Shown here one piece after another: positions 20,695 through 31,474 of a stretch of DNA of 64,000 nt. The notes under the pieces were generated by a model. That model searched no databases. It was not told the origin of the DNA and saw only the letters and a program-made list of their open reading frames with translations. The DNA comes from Caecitellus pseudoparvulus. Lineage: Eukaryota > Bigyra: Bicosoecida. The position numbers were made by a program, and so were the translations under genes. The number at the start of each line of letters is the position of its first letter. Within the stretch, counting starts at the first letter, position 1. The stretch is from positions 372,001 through 436,000 of the forward strand of contig CBFFRQ010000013.1 of assembly GCA_965644315.1 (NCBI GenBank). The letters are read 5' to 3'.

Positions 20695-23600
20695 ATGGCG
20701 GTGCGAGCGAGGCTGGCCGGCACCTTCACCGTGCTGGGCACGAGCCAGCTGGAGACACCCGGGCACTCGCCTAGACTGCAGGCGGGGGCCCCAACATCTG
20801 TCATTCCGGGCGATGCCGTGGCACAGCACTCGGCGGGGCGCCGCGCGCGCCGTGCCGAGGCAGCTGCCCGGCAGCGTTTCGCCCACACGCCAGCCAAGGT
20901 GGATGCGTCACGGAAACGCCCCGCACAGCGCAGTCCTGGGGAGAGCAGGCGGGACATTCGCCCCAGTGCTGAGCTGACGACGGTGCTGGCTGCCCTGCTG
21001 CCGCCGGAAGCCGCAGAGGAGGAGGGGGGTGGCGAGGCGCAGGTCGCTGCGACCAGCGACACCTTCGTGCCGCTCGCTAGCACCCGCGACGTGGACGCAC
21101 TGGATGGACCCCTCGCGTGCTGGAAGGCGCCCCCTGCATCGCTGCGTGCCCGTCGTGCGTTTCGCAAGGTGCGGGGGGGGCAGCGCAGGGCGGAGTGGGA
21201 CCCAGTGGAGGGGCCCTCTCTGCCGGCTGGTGGACCCCCCTCGGCGTCCGCCCGCAGGGCCCCTCGACCACGTGCCAGCGCAGCTGCAGGGGGGCCCCGC
21301 CGACCTGCCTCCAGCAACGCAGCACGGGAGCGACGAGTGACTCGCCACGTGGACCGGCCGCTGGCCGCTCGCCTGGGGGTGACTGAGGCGGCCTTCGCAG
21401 CAGTGGATGTGTCTGCCAGTCTGGCACAGGTGCTGCAGGAGGGGGGGGGTGGAGCCGCCCACACCTTCCCCCCCTTCGACATGGCCCCCCCCACGCCAGC
21501 TGGGCAGGGGGGGGCACCCCCCCCCTCCTCCACCACATCCAGCCCGTACCTGTACAAGCCCCCCTCCAGTGCCACCTTCCGTCCCCCCTCCGACTTGCAC
21601 ATGCCTGTTCTTGGTTCCGGTGTTCCGGGATCGGATGACGCCGCCTCCGTCGCCTCCAACGCCTCCTACGGTAGCGGCGCAGGCAGCGAGTACAGTGTGG
21701 GGCGGGAGGTCGCTGCGTCGGCGGCGGTCGTCAACGCAGCAGTGGAGGCCCAATCAGCGACGCATCAACGGCGTGCGGCGCGCAGGAGGCAGCGAGAACC
21801 ACCCCAAGACACGCCCACAACGGCGCCCACTCCACACCCTCCCTCTCAGGCCGGCGACGATGACGCTGCTGCGTTGCGTGAAACGCAGCAGCTGGCAGAG
21901 AGCGCGTTGTCCCTGCGGGCAGAGGACCTGTCGGGCGACACACACTCTGGCGCGAACACGGCGTTGTTCCGAGTTCGCGGCACGTGCGCCGCTGACGCCG
22001 CCCTGCCAGCCAGTGCTGCGCCAGAGCCAGAGCAGGCCGGGCTCATGCCGCGGGCTCTGTCACGGTCTGACTTCGTGGTGGTGGAGCCGGAGTATTTCCC
22101 GGAAGCGTCCACGTTCACAGCCCCCTGGTACGAAGCCATGCACATGACGGCGGTGCGGGGCGCCGTGGAGGAGGCGCGCCAGCGCCAAGAGTCTGCCCGT
22201 GCGGAATTAGAAACCATGCAGGCAGAACTCACCTCCACCGCCGCGGCAGACGACTGGGCTGCGCGGTCCGCCTCCACGTCGCCCGTGGCGGGTCGATCAC
22301 GCAGCAGTGACCTGCGGGACCGCAGTGCTCGGGACGCGTCGGTTGACTCCGCCGTGGAGGACGCCGCGGCTGCTGCGTTGCACCAGCAGCTGCGCCAACG
22401 CCGCCAGGAGTTGGAGGCGTTGCAGGCTGCGCCGTTGAAGCTGCCCCCGCCGCCCATCAGCGCCAAGAAGGCCCACACCATGCCCTACATTAAACGCCCC
22501 ATCGCGAAACGCCTGCAGAAACTGTTCACGGACTTTGAAGCGGCGGTGCTGCGGCTCCGGCACCGCATCGAGGCGGAGCGCCTGCGGGCGGCGCAGGGGG
22601 GGGGGTGGGCGAAGCCGGAACACGGTGGCGGTACGGCCGGAACACAGCAGGCCCTGTGGGCTGCCCCCACACACTCTGAGAGCACCAGTGACCAGTGGAG
22701 CGTGCAGCGGTGGATGTCAGCGCACCACCTGCAGGGCATCGACGTGGAGACGTTGCAGGCGAACATGGGCGTATTACGCGAGTGGTTCACCTCCCTAGAC
22801 ACGGACCGCAGCGGCACCATCGGCATGGACGAGCTGCTCATCCCCCTGTTGTCTGTGGGCCTGGCCCGCAGTGAGCGGGAGGTGCTACTGCTCATCCACG
22901 CCGTGAAGGGCAGCATCCCCCCCCCGTACGACCCTTCATCGGACGCCACGGCGGGGGAGGCCATCGCAGAGGGCAAGGTCAGCGTGCAGGAGCGGTTCGC
23001 GGGGCCGGCGGGAAGAGGGGGGGGGGACACCGCCCCCGCGCCGGACCCCGGCGCCGCCAGTGCCAGCAGCCTCGTGTCCAGCATGCTGAGCCTGCCGCCG
23101 GCGCAGTGGGAGGGGGGGTTGACGGCCCCCCCCTCCCACCGCCAGGCCGCCCTGGATGCCATCGCAGCGGACAAGGCCGCCCGGGCGCTAGCAGCAGGGA
23201 CGCTGTCTCCTCGGGACGCCAAGGCGCTGCGGGATGCCAAGCGGAAACGGGCGCGGCAGGCACGGGGGGGCGTCTCCCCCCCATCCAGTGCACTGGGGGG
23301 GGGGAGTCAGCTAGCTGCCGCTGGGGAGGGAGGGGGGTCGCAGTCCGCTGTGTCACTGGGGGACCCGGGGCTGGCCCGCCTGGCCGCGGCGCTCAAGGTG
23401 GCAGAGGGCAAGGCGGAACACGAATCGGAACACAAGGCGGAACACGGTGGGGACAACGAGGCACAGGGCAGCGAACCCACCCAGGCGCCTGTGGAGGGGG
23501 AACCAGGGGAGGGCCGCGGCCTGGCGCCCACCCCCTCTGCATCCTCCCTGGCCAGCTCGGGGGGGGGCACATCCGTGTCGGGGGGGGGTCCGGGGGGGGT

Positions 23601-26315
23601 GGCCTGGAGTCCGCCGCTCGCCTGGCCGACTCCATCTACTCCAAGTACGGCCCGCAGCTGACCTTCCCCGAGTTCTGCGCCCTGCTGTGTGCGCCGGATG
23701 TGGTGGGGTGGGCCCAACAGATCTCGTACCTGGAGCGGCTGGAACACACCCTGCGTTCCGCCCGGGCAGGCAGTGTGGCGGATGTGTCGGGCACAGTGAC
23801 GGCGGCGCGGGCGGAGGCGGTGGCCAAGGGGGAGGAGGTGGAGGGGGGGTCGGACCCCCCCCCCCATCCCGGCCACCGCATCCAGGCGGATGAGGAGGCT
23901 CGTAAGAGCGCCCTGCGGACATACAGCACGAGGAAGGGGGCGGGGAACTTGGCGGCCACGTATGAGGCGCGGCGCAGGCAGCAGGGCGCGTCGACGGCGA
24001 GCCTGCCGTCGCAGGTCGCAGCGACCGGCATTGCGACCGAGGAGGCGGACTCCGGCCCCCGCATCCCCCCCGAGCTGCGCATCCCCCTGCCCACCGTGTC
24101 CAACCGCCAGGCCTCCATCCGGGTGCTGGGGCTGGTGCCGCTGGCGAGTCACGTGGGTGTCGCGGCGACCGTCGCGCGTGCCCGGCGCCGCAAGGCAGAC
24201 CTGGACCCGCGGCGCCTGAAACGCGCGCTGGCGAAACGCAGCGGGGTGGGCGGCGCGCCTGGCAGCATGGTGGCCACCACCACCGCCACCACGGTCCGCA
24301 ACGCGAAAACGCAGGGTCGCATCGCGAAGCAGCTGCAGGGCAACGCCATCATCCGCCTCTTCCGCAATTTGTCCGACGGCAGCATGGGGCACCCGTCCCT
24401 GGACATGGCCACGCGCATCTCGGCGTTTCGTCGGAAACGCATCCTGGCCGCCAACATGGGCGTCCCCGACGCTGCCAGTGGCAACACCAGTGCCATCTTC
24501 CAGGACTCGGAACAACTCGCGGAACTCGCCGCCCTGGCGGGGGTGGGCCCACCGCCGCCCAGCCGAGTCACCACGCCCCGCCCTCGAGGCAAGACGCCCG
24601 ACCGAGCAGGGAAGGAGGAGGCGGAAGGGGGGGCACCTGCAGGCAGATCCCAGGCACGACCTCAGGTCGCACCTGAAGGCGCCACCGTCGTGACCCTGCG
24701 CACCCCCAAGAGCACCCAAGGGGCGAGTGAGGGGGGGGATGCACCCCCCTCACCCCCCCCCCGCAGGCGCCCTCGCCCCCCCTCCCGAGCAAGGGGGGGT
24801 GCCCCCCCCCCTCCTGTCTCCAGCACCTTCGGGCCCAAGGCAGCCCGTTCAGACGACGATACGGCTGTGGAGGCAGCGAACATGGTGCGTTCACGGCGCA
24901 TGAGCCGTTTCATGCGCAACCGCAGCCTGGTGGCCTCCCGTGGTTCCACGGCGGGGTCAGAGGGCAAGGCGGGGGGTGGGGCCACCCTGCGGACACCTTC
25001 CCCGCGCGTGCGGCGGCGTGGGCCCACCCCCCGCATCCAGCTGCCCAACGCCCAAGAGGGTGTTCTTGCCGCCACGGAACGCACTGATGCCCTGCACCGC
25101 CTGCCGCAAGGCATCCGTACTGCCCTGCGTACCGCATGGGTGCACCACTACACCAGCGGGGGGGGGGATGAGGGCGTGCCCGAGGGGGGGTCCCGCACCG
25201 ACCCCGGCCTGCAAGCACTGCCCCCCACCCCTGGCGTTGCGACGGGGCAACATGCGGCGCAGGCGGTTGACTCCCGCGCCACCCGCCGCAACGCAGCAGC
25301 TGCCCGGCGCCGAGCAGAGGAGCGTGTGGCTGCAGCCACCCTGCAGGTGGTGACTCGGTCCCTCATGGGAGGGGGGGTGGCCGACCCCCCCTCCTCCCCC
25401 CCTGCACCACGGCCAGACGCCCCAGCCCTGCAGCACGCTCGCCCCACCAGCAGCAGCTCACCGCACACCGCCTCCCCCTCACCCCTCGTCGTGGACACCA
25501 CCCGGAACAGCGCTGCTGCGTTGCCGGATGCGGGCGCCGGGGGTGGGGGGACACCGCCCCCGGACGTGGATGCCGACGCGCGCCGTGAGGTGCTGCAGCG
25601 CATCAAGGAGGCATCAGTGGCCCCCCGGGACCTGGCGACCAGCCGGCAAGACATCCACGGCGTGCCCCCATCAACCGTGCATCACGAGTCAACCTCCCGG
25701 CTGGTGCAGTCCCACAGCACCCTGGGCAGCGTGCCATCGCTTGGGGGGGATGAGGGGGGGAAGGCCGGCGGCGGCGCCTTCACTTTCGACGAGGAGGGGG
25801 TTGCGGACAGTGGGCCCATGCCTGGTCAGGGTGGGCCCACACCCCGCACCCGCTCGGCCATGCTGGCCGCCGCCGCGGCCCTCCTGGCGTCCCCCCGCCC
25901 TGCGGCAGGGGGGTCCAGACCCCCCCTCTCGCAAGGCCCCTCCCCCCTGGCCATGCTGCAGGCAGGCACGCCCCGTGACACCTCCACCGCCGCCGCCTTC
26001 AACCTGCAGCGATTCGTGACGCTGCACCCCCTGGCAGAGGAGAAGGACGGCGAGGCGCCGGTCACTGAAGCGCCCACACTGAAGGCCATGGGAGCGAAAC
26101 GGCGCCGCAAAGGCCGGCGCAAGCAGCGTGTGCGCATGGCGCCGTCGGTGCGCAGCGACACGCGCTCGATTTCCGCACGCAGCGCTACCGGCACGTCCTC
26201 TACGTCAGGGGTGGACCTGAGCATGTTCCGGGATGCCTCCAGCCTCATGGCCACATCGCAGCGTGCAGCTGCCCTGGCGTCCAGCGCCAGCCGCTCCACG
26301 CCCAGCGTCGCGTGA
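20695..26315 (+). CDS. Giant EF-hand protein, one frame break
   Basis: About 1870 residues read in one frame from 20695 to about 23590 and in the -1 frame from there to 26315. Both sides of the junction are coherent: an EF-hand loop DTDRSGTIGMDEL precedes it (about 22796-22834), and a second EF-hand-like helix-loop (YSKYGPQLTFPEFCALLC) follows it at 23637-23691. The junction lies in a stretch with three runs of 8-9 G (23559-23599), so a missing G in the assembly is the simplest explanation. Apart from calcium-binding-type motifs the protein is Ala/Gly/Pro/Arg-rich with coiled-coil segments (residues EEARQRQESARAELETMQ). Function unknown; a cytoskeletal or flagellar scaffold is possible given the neighbours. 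Confidence 0.65.
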
Positions 26316-26327
26316 GTCCTGCTGCGT

Positions 26328-26333
26328 TGCATT
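26328..26333 (-). promoter_or_regulatory. Candidate 3'-end signal (AATGCA on minus strand)
   Basis: TGCATT on the plus strand, i.e. AATGCA 20 nt past the CFAP20-domain gene stop, embedded in CACAATGCAACG. The same 12-mer context (CACAATGCAACG) occurs on the plus strand 21 nt past the STPG stop (20576-20587). Confidence 0.4.
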
Positions 26334-26352
26334 GTGTGCTGGTGCAGGCGCG

Positions 26353-27057
26353 TCACGGCAACACCCGCAGGAAGGGAGGCAGCTCCTCGTCCTCGTACAA
26401 TGCATCTTGGAAAAACACCCGCGCAACACGCATGGTGGACTGCAGGCACACCTCCTTGCAGTACGCGAACTCCGCGCCGAACGCCTGCTGCATGATGGAG
26501 GGCAGGTCCAGCACCACCAAATTCCACCCTGGCACCAGCAACAGCGGCGCAGAGGCGGCGTCGCCCTTGGCGCGAATGACAGTTTGCTTGTTGCTGGCGC
26601 TGTACCGGCGAATGCGCTTGGTGGTGTCCACGAGCGTCAGCGTCAGGCCGGTGAAGCGGTCCACATCCTTCACATGCAGCACAAGGTACGGCAGCGGGCA
26701 CTTGACTGCGATGCGCAGCTCCACCTGTGCGCCCACCAGCTCCACCACCTCCCGCCCGAGCTCGGCGTCCTGCACAATCTCCACTTCCGGCGCAGTAGCT
26801 GCAGCCCCTGCCTTGTGGAGGCTGTGCTGTGTGTCGCGGTAGAAGCAGGCCTCTGCGAGGCGCGGCGTGGCGCGGTAATTGACCGAGCGGGCGTTTCTGC
26901 GGCGCACAATCCACCACGCTGGCGCCACCCACGCACCTTCAGAGGCCTGCACGACAGGCTGGAAGTCTTCCAGTGCTGTCTTTGCTGTGGGCGGCATCAC
27001 TGCCATGATGTGCTGTCCATGGCGGTCGCCAGGCGCCGCCTCGCTGGCTCCAGCCAT
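26353..27057 (-). CDS. CFAP20-domain (DUF667) protein
   Basis: The C-terminal about 130 residues match the CFAP20 family, a small protein on axonemal doublet inner junctions and basal bodies. Seen: CPLPYLVLHVKDVDRFT, then KRIRRYSASNKQTVIRAK (family RRRFRASN), PGWNLVVLDL (family GWNQIQFNL), and VARVFFQDALYEDEELPP (family RVYFSDRLYSEDELP). The N-terminal FKNTFQSG and WDKKV motifs of canonical CFAP20 are not present, so this is a divergent paralogue or CFAP20-domain protein. An 84-nt stretch, 26936-26853, has GTGCGT...CGCAG ends and no stop; if it is an intron the product is 206 aa, otherwise 234 aa. The start is the first ATG at 27057. Confidence 0.78.
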   Translation of the reverse strand: MAGASEAAPGDRHGQHIMAVMPPTAKTALEDFQPVVQASEGAWVAPAWWIVRRRNARSVNYRATPRLAEACFYRDTQHSLHKAGAAATAPEVEIVQDAELGREVVELVGAQVELRIAVKCPLPYLVLHVKDVDRFTGLTLTLVDTTKRIRRYSASNKQTVIRAKGDAASAPLLLVPGWNLVVLDLPSIMQQAFGAEFAYCKEVCLQSTMRVARVFFQDALYEDEELPPFLRVLP

Positions 27058-27434
27058 GCAGCGTGCTGGCACCGATCCTCCTCACGGACCGGGCCACGCT
27101 GCAAGCCTCCGAAGAGCCCGGGTGGGTGGGGGGTGTGGGCACTTGCGAAGCGCGTCCTGCTTCAGGGACTCACGGTCGCTACGAGGCAGCTGGTGTAGTT
27201 GGGCTGCACTCTGCGTTTTGCTGAGCGACGTACTTCGCAGACGCACAATGCTGAGCACACACCCTCCACAAGAGACACCCGTCTTTGCGCAGGATAGCAG
27301 AAGGCGTTCCTGTGCCGCGCAGCGTGGCCTCAGCCAAGCAAGTGCATTCAAACAGCGCAGTCCCCGCACGCCGCAGCCATCAACGCCTAGTGCAATGAGT
27401 GCACCGACACAAACAGAAAAGAAAACTTGACATC
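27058..27434. other. Intergenic, 377 bp
   Basis: Between two minus-strand genes: the CFAP20-domain start and the RCC1-propeller stop. No RNA gene or repeat recognised. Confidence 0.5.
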
Positions 27435-30400
27435 TTAACCTGTCGGGCGTGTTCGGGGCCCAGTCCTCGCCTTTGGCAACGGCACACGCTTCACCACCCC
27501 TCGGTGGCCGTGCCTTGCACTGCTGCGGTACACTGACAAGCGTTTCGAAACTGCGCTCCCTGCCGCGACAGCGCCGGAGCCCCGCTGGTCTGCTTTGCGC
27601 AAGGAAAACCGGGCTTTGTGAGTCGACCGCTGTGGGCGGATTTTGCTCCCCGCGAAGTCCCTGCGCAGCTTGAGGCGCCGCGCAGCACTGGCGGTCTCCC
27701 CGCCCTCGCCGGGTTGCCCGCCCAGCGCAGGCTCCAGGTCAGGGTTGATGTAGTCTCGAACTCGGTTGGAGGTCGCCCACTGCATGGTCTGCATGAAGTC
27801 TGCCTGTGCCTTCTGGATGCTGAGGCGGGAGGACGCCTGACGCAGGCCTTGCGTGCCGTGTGTGCGTTGCACCGTCAGAAACTCCGGCAGGTGCTGGGAG
27901 CCCCTGCGCGCTGCAGAGGCGGACAGCACCATCGCAGCGCCGGCCTCCGCAGTGCCCATGCCGCCCAACTGCACCTGGCTGTACTGTGCCCCCATCGCCA
28001 AGCTCTCAGTTGGCACCGCGCCGCTCAGTGCGAACGGCAGTGCAATCGCTGTTGCTTCGCTGCCCTCTTCTGAGCTGCGGACCCGACTACCTGCAAGAGG
28101 GTTAGAGCCCACAATGATGTCCTTCTCCACATGCGGCTTTGCGCCTCCCGGGGCAGGGCCGCGCTTGCGGCGCACAATTGGCAAGGGCCGCCGCCGCCGC
28201 CGCCACATGACGGCCAGCACGACACACACAGCGAACAGCGCCACACACCCCATGAGGAGTTGGAAATTCCAGTGCCCCGGATTGCCAAGTCGTTCGGAGG
28301 GCGTGCCCTCCTTCGTCCCCTTGCTGGCGCCTGCGCTGCCCTTGCTCCCACCCTGTGCAGTTTGACCTGGCACATCGCCACTGCCCGTGCCTTGCCCGGC
28401 GAGCTGCGCACGCAGAGACACGCGAGGGGTCAAGGTGGGGAGCAGAGTCTGCGCAGGCACTCCCAGTGGCGCAGCCGTGGTGCTGGGCTGCGGCGAGGTG
28501 GCTGCCTGCACAGCTTCCCTGCTGCAGCTCGGTGAAGCGCTCCCGGACGGTGTGGAGGTCGGCACTTGCGACTCAACGACTGGCTGGGTTGCACCAGCAC
28601 TGCCTGAAGCAGTAGGAGAGCTGGTCTGCGTGGATGAAGGTGCTGTTGACGCGCTTGCACTTGGCGTTGAGCTCTGCGTGGTGGTGGGTGTGACCAGCTG
28701 TGTAGCGCTTGTGCTTGAAGTGGCGCTGGCTGAAGCAGATGTGCTGTGAGCGGGAGATCGAGACACTGATGGCGACAAGGTGGGCGTCCCACTTGTGCTG
28801 GTTGTGCTGGAAGGGGAACTTGAGCATGTCCGTGATGGGCTCCCACTTGCCGTCTCAGAGGCTGTGCTGGAAGGCGATTGAGACGCAGTTCGCGTTGGCG
28901 TTTGAGAGGTCGTTCCTGACGGTGACACGGACGGAGTGCCTGAGGCAGTGATGGATGGCGATGTTGAGACTGTGACTGAAGGCGTCTGTGAAGGTGTCTG
29001 CGAGGCAGTATTTGATGGCGTTGCAGTTGGTGTTGGGGAAGCGGTTCCTGAGTGTGATGGCGATGTTGTTGCAGTCGTGGTCGTGGACGGGGTCGAGGTC
29101 GGTGTTGGGGTCGAGGTTGGTGTTGGGGTTGACGTCGGTGTTGGGGTCGAGGTCGGGGTCGGACTCGAGGTTGGTGTTGCTTGCACACAAGCCCCATTGC
29201 CGGTTGACAGCTGCAGCCCAGATATCTCCGACAAGGCGCTCTTCGTCACCCACCGCGAACCGGCAATGCATGGCTGTGAGACCGCAGGATTGCCTGCCAA
29301 GTTTACCGTCACTGTGGCTTCGCCAAAGAACTTGCGTTCGTGCAGCACTATGATGTCATTCCCGCCCAAGTCGAAGCTGCGAGAAGGGGCCATGTGCAAA
29401 GCTACGGCCATGTTTGGAGAACTGACGATGCCTTCACTTGAGAGTGGCACCCAGGCCTCTCCAGAGCCATGCCGGCTGCTAAAGAATCTCCCCGATACGT
29501 CAGCTGCACATGAAGCTAGCTGAATGCCGCCAGTCTTTAGGTCTTCGACCCCGACACAGCCATGCCCCATTTGCTTGACGTACGTGGGCGCGCTCCGTGA
29601 CATCTCGTCCCCTGTGCCGAGTTTTCCGGCAATATTGTCGCCGAAACACCTGGCACCACCATCAGACGTTAGAATGCACGTGTGCTTTCCACCAGCTGAC
29701 ACGTCCACTGGCCATGAGCCGTCCGGGGTGAGGACCACCTCACCGGGCGAGGGCTGGTGTGCGGTGCTGCCACTGCCCAGCTGCAACTCAGATCCGCGAC
29801 CCCAGCACAGAACACGCATGTCATTCGTCACGGCACATGCGTGACTTTGTCCGACGCTCACGCGTAGGAAGCCAAGGTCTGAAGCAACGGGCCCGATGCC
29901 AGTTGCATCCTCCACCACGCCCACCCCCAGGGACCCTTCGCCGGGTCTGTTCCAGCCCCAGCAAACGACTTGGCCGTTCACCAGCACTGCACACGTCATG
30001 CTTTCCCCGCAAGACAGGTGCACGGCGGGGATGCCCTGCATGTCCACCTGCACCGGGGCGCTGGTCAGGGAAGCATACGCAACACCGTCCAACTCCCCCA
30101 AGCGCCCATCCCCGACACACCAGACAGAGCCATTCAACCCGCTGATTATGCAGGTGTGGTAGAAACCAGTGCACATGGCGATAGGCTTCAGTGCGTTCAG
30201 CAGTGTGGAGGCAATGGCTTTGGACGTAGACCCTGTCTTCCCGTCGCCATGTGCGTACGAATCGCCAGACCCCCAGCAGTAGATGTCCTGCATGTGCGTC
30301 AGGCCGCATGAAAACTCCACCCCGACGTCCACTTGCAGGACACCTGCAACTGACGGCCACAAATGCACAGGCGAGGCGTAGTCGGTGTACCGAATGCCAA

Positions 30401-30932
30401 GCAAGTTCGTGTACTCGGTCTCGAGCCGCCCGTTCCCGAGCTGCCCTAGATAGGGACTCCCCCAGCAGTACACGCGACCATCTTGCACACCAGCACAGGA
30501 GTGTCTGTACAGCCCTGCGACGCTCACGCCAGGGGAGTCTGGAAGGTCCCGCACTGGCTCCTGGTACAGGACTTCAAGGTTGAGGGACGTGGAGGATTGG
30601 CTCCCAACACGGTTATACTTGTCATACCCCCAACACACAACTGTTCCTTCACGCAGAATACCGCAGGTGTGCTCCAGGCCTGCTGAAAGGGAAACAAAGC
30701 CCTTGGGGCTGCTCCAGAGTGACGGTATGGGCAACGCTGCTGCAGCTGGATGCAACACTGCCAAGGCCCGAGCGCCTGCATCGACACTAAATCGCTCAAA
30801 CACATCCTGAGGGTTGGTCACATTCGCACACGCAAGCTGCGCTGCAAGAGCCAACAGGATTGCTGCTTGTGTCGCACTGTAGTGCTTTGTGCTTGGGTGC
30901 ACTGCACTTCCCGTGAGCCGCACGACCTGCAT
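27435..30932 (-). CDS. Secreted-side RCC1-propeller membrane protein with mucin-like stalk
   Basis: Single exon, 1165 aa. The start at 30932 gives a signal peptide with core AAILLALAAQLACA. Residues about 110-460 form seven RCC1-type blades of the cysteine-rich extracellular kind, recognisable by VVCWGYDKYNRVG, VYCWGSPYLGQLG, IYCWGSGDSYAHG, VWCVGDGRLGE, VVCWGWNRPGEG, VLCWGRGSELQLG and ARCFGDNIAGKLG. Then comes about 230 residues of Ser/Thr/Pro repeats (PTPTSTPTPTS, SQTPSQTPSVT), likely O-glycosylated, one transmembrane helix (LLMGCVALFAVCVVLAVMW), and a basic cytoplasmic tail of about 220 residues starting RRRRRPLPIVRRKRG. Likely a cell-surface adhesion or recognition protein; the ligand is unknown. 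Confidence 0.85.
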   Translation of the reverse strand: MQVVRLTGSAVHPSTKHYSATQAAILLALAAQLACANVTNPQDVFERFSVDAGARALAVLHPAAAALPIPSLWSSPKGFVSLSAGLEHTCGILREGTVVCWGYDKYNRVGSQSSTSLNLEVLYQEPVRDLPDSPGVSVAGLYRHSCAGVQDGRVYCWGSPYLGQLGNGRLETEYTNLLGIRYTDYASPVHLWPSVAGVLQVDVGVEFSCGLTHMQDIYCWGSGDSYAHGDGKTGSTSKAIASTLLNALKPIAMCTGFYHTCIISGLNGSVWCVGDGRLGELDGVAYASLTSAPVQVDMQGIPAVHLSCGESMTCAVLVNGQVVCWGWNRPGEGSLGVGVVEDATGIGPVASDLGFLRVSVGQSHACAVTNDMRVLCWGRGSELQLGSGSTAHQPSPGEVVLTPDGSWPVDVSAGGKHTCILTSDGGARCFGDNIAGKLGTGDEMSRSAPTYVKQMGHGCVGVEDLKTGGIQLASCAADVSGRFFSSRHGSGEAWVPLSSEGIVSSPNMAVALHMAPSRSFDLGGNDIIVLHERKFFGEATVTVNLAGNPAVSQPCIAGSRWVTKSALSEISGLQLSTGNGACVQATPTSSPTPTSTPTPTSTPTPTSTPTPTSTPSTTTTATTSPSHSGTASPTPTATPSNTASQTPSQTPSVTVSTSPSITASGTPSVSPSGTTSQTPTRTASQSPSSTASETASGSPSRTCSSSPSSTTSTSGTPTLSPSVSRSPAHSTSASASATSSTSATQLVTPTTTQSSTPSASASTAPSSTQTSSPTASGSAGATQPVVESQVPTSTPSGSASPSCSREAVQAATSPQPSTTAAPLGVPAQTLLPTLTPRVSLRAQLAGQGTGSGDVPGQTAQGGSKGSAGASKGTKEGTPSERLGNPGHWNFQLLMGCVALFAVCVVLAVMWRRRRRPLPIVRRKRGPAPGGAKPHVEKDIIVGSNPLAGSRVRSSEEGSEATAIALPFALSGAVPTESLAMGAQYSQVQLGGMGTAEAGAAMVLSASAARRGSQHLPEFLTVQRTHGTQGLRQASSRLSIQKAQADFMQTMQWATSNRVRDYINPDLEPALGGQPGEGGETASAARRLKLRRDFAGSKIRPQRSTHKARFSLRKADQRGSGAVAAGSAVSKRLSVYRSSARHGHRGVVKRVPLPKARTGPRTRPTG
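29090..29185. repeat. Degenerate tandem repeat in Ser/Thr/Pro stalk
   Basis: Repeats of a GGTGTTGGGGTCGAGGTC-like unit on the plus strand, coding on the minus strand for PTSTPTPTS-type stalk sequence of the RCC1-propeller gene. Confidence 0.7.
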
Positions 30933-31474
30933 CTCCCTGTACGTGCCCCCAGCGCGCGGAACCTGGTCAGCAAGCAAGGAAAAGCTGTATGGGTTGTGCA
31001 CAGAAGGAGCCCCGCTGTTTCCTTGGCGTCCACGTGTGTCTCTGGCAGCCAAGTCGAGCAACCTGGCGTGCGGCCCGCTTGTGACTCAGCTCTGAACGGC
31101 GCACAAAGGTCGAAACGGAGCAGATGCAGGCCTTGAGGCAAAGATATGGGCACATCAAACAAAGTTCGCGGATAGTTGGCATGCTGCATTCTTGGCATCC
31201 CCTCACCGTTTTCACGTTTGTGTCAAGGATGATAGACTGTTTCTCTCGGCAACAGCTCAACGTAGGGACACGCGCACCCCGCTCAAAAAAAGCCCGCCGA
31301 GAAAGCAGGGCAGCCGGTTCCATGTTCAATGTGTCTGGAATTTCAGTGAAGAGTCTCTTCCCTGCTACGCCTTGGCTACAGCACCCGTGCTCTCTGGCGG
31401 TCCAGCCAAACGCGCGCACATGCTCGAGGCGCAAGCTTGCACCGTGCAGTGAACAGCTTCAGCAGGCTTGCAGT
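30933..31474. other. Divergent intergenic region, 542 bp
   Basis: Lies between two divergent start codons (RCC1-propeller gene on minus, coiled-coil gene on plus). Less GC-rich than the flanks; presumably holds both promoters. No gene supported. Confidence 0.5.
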
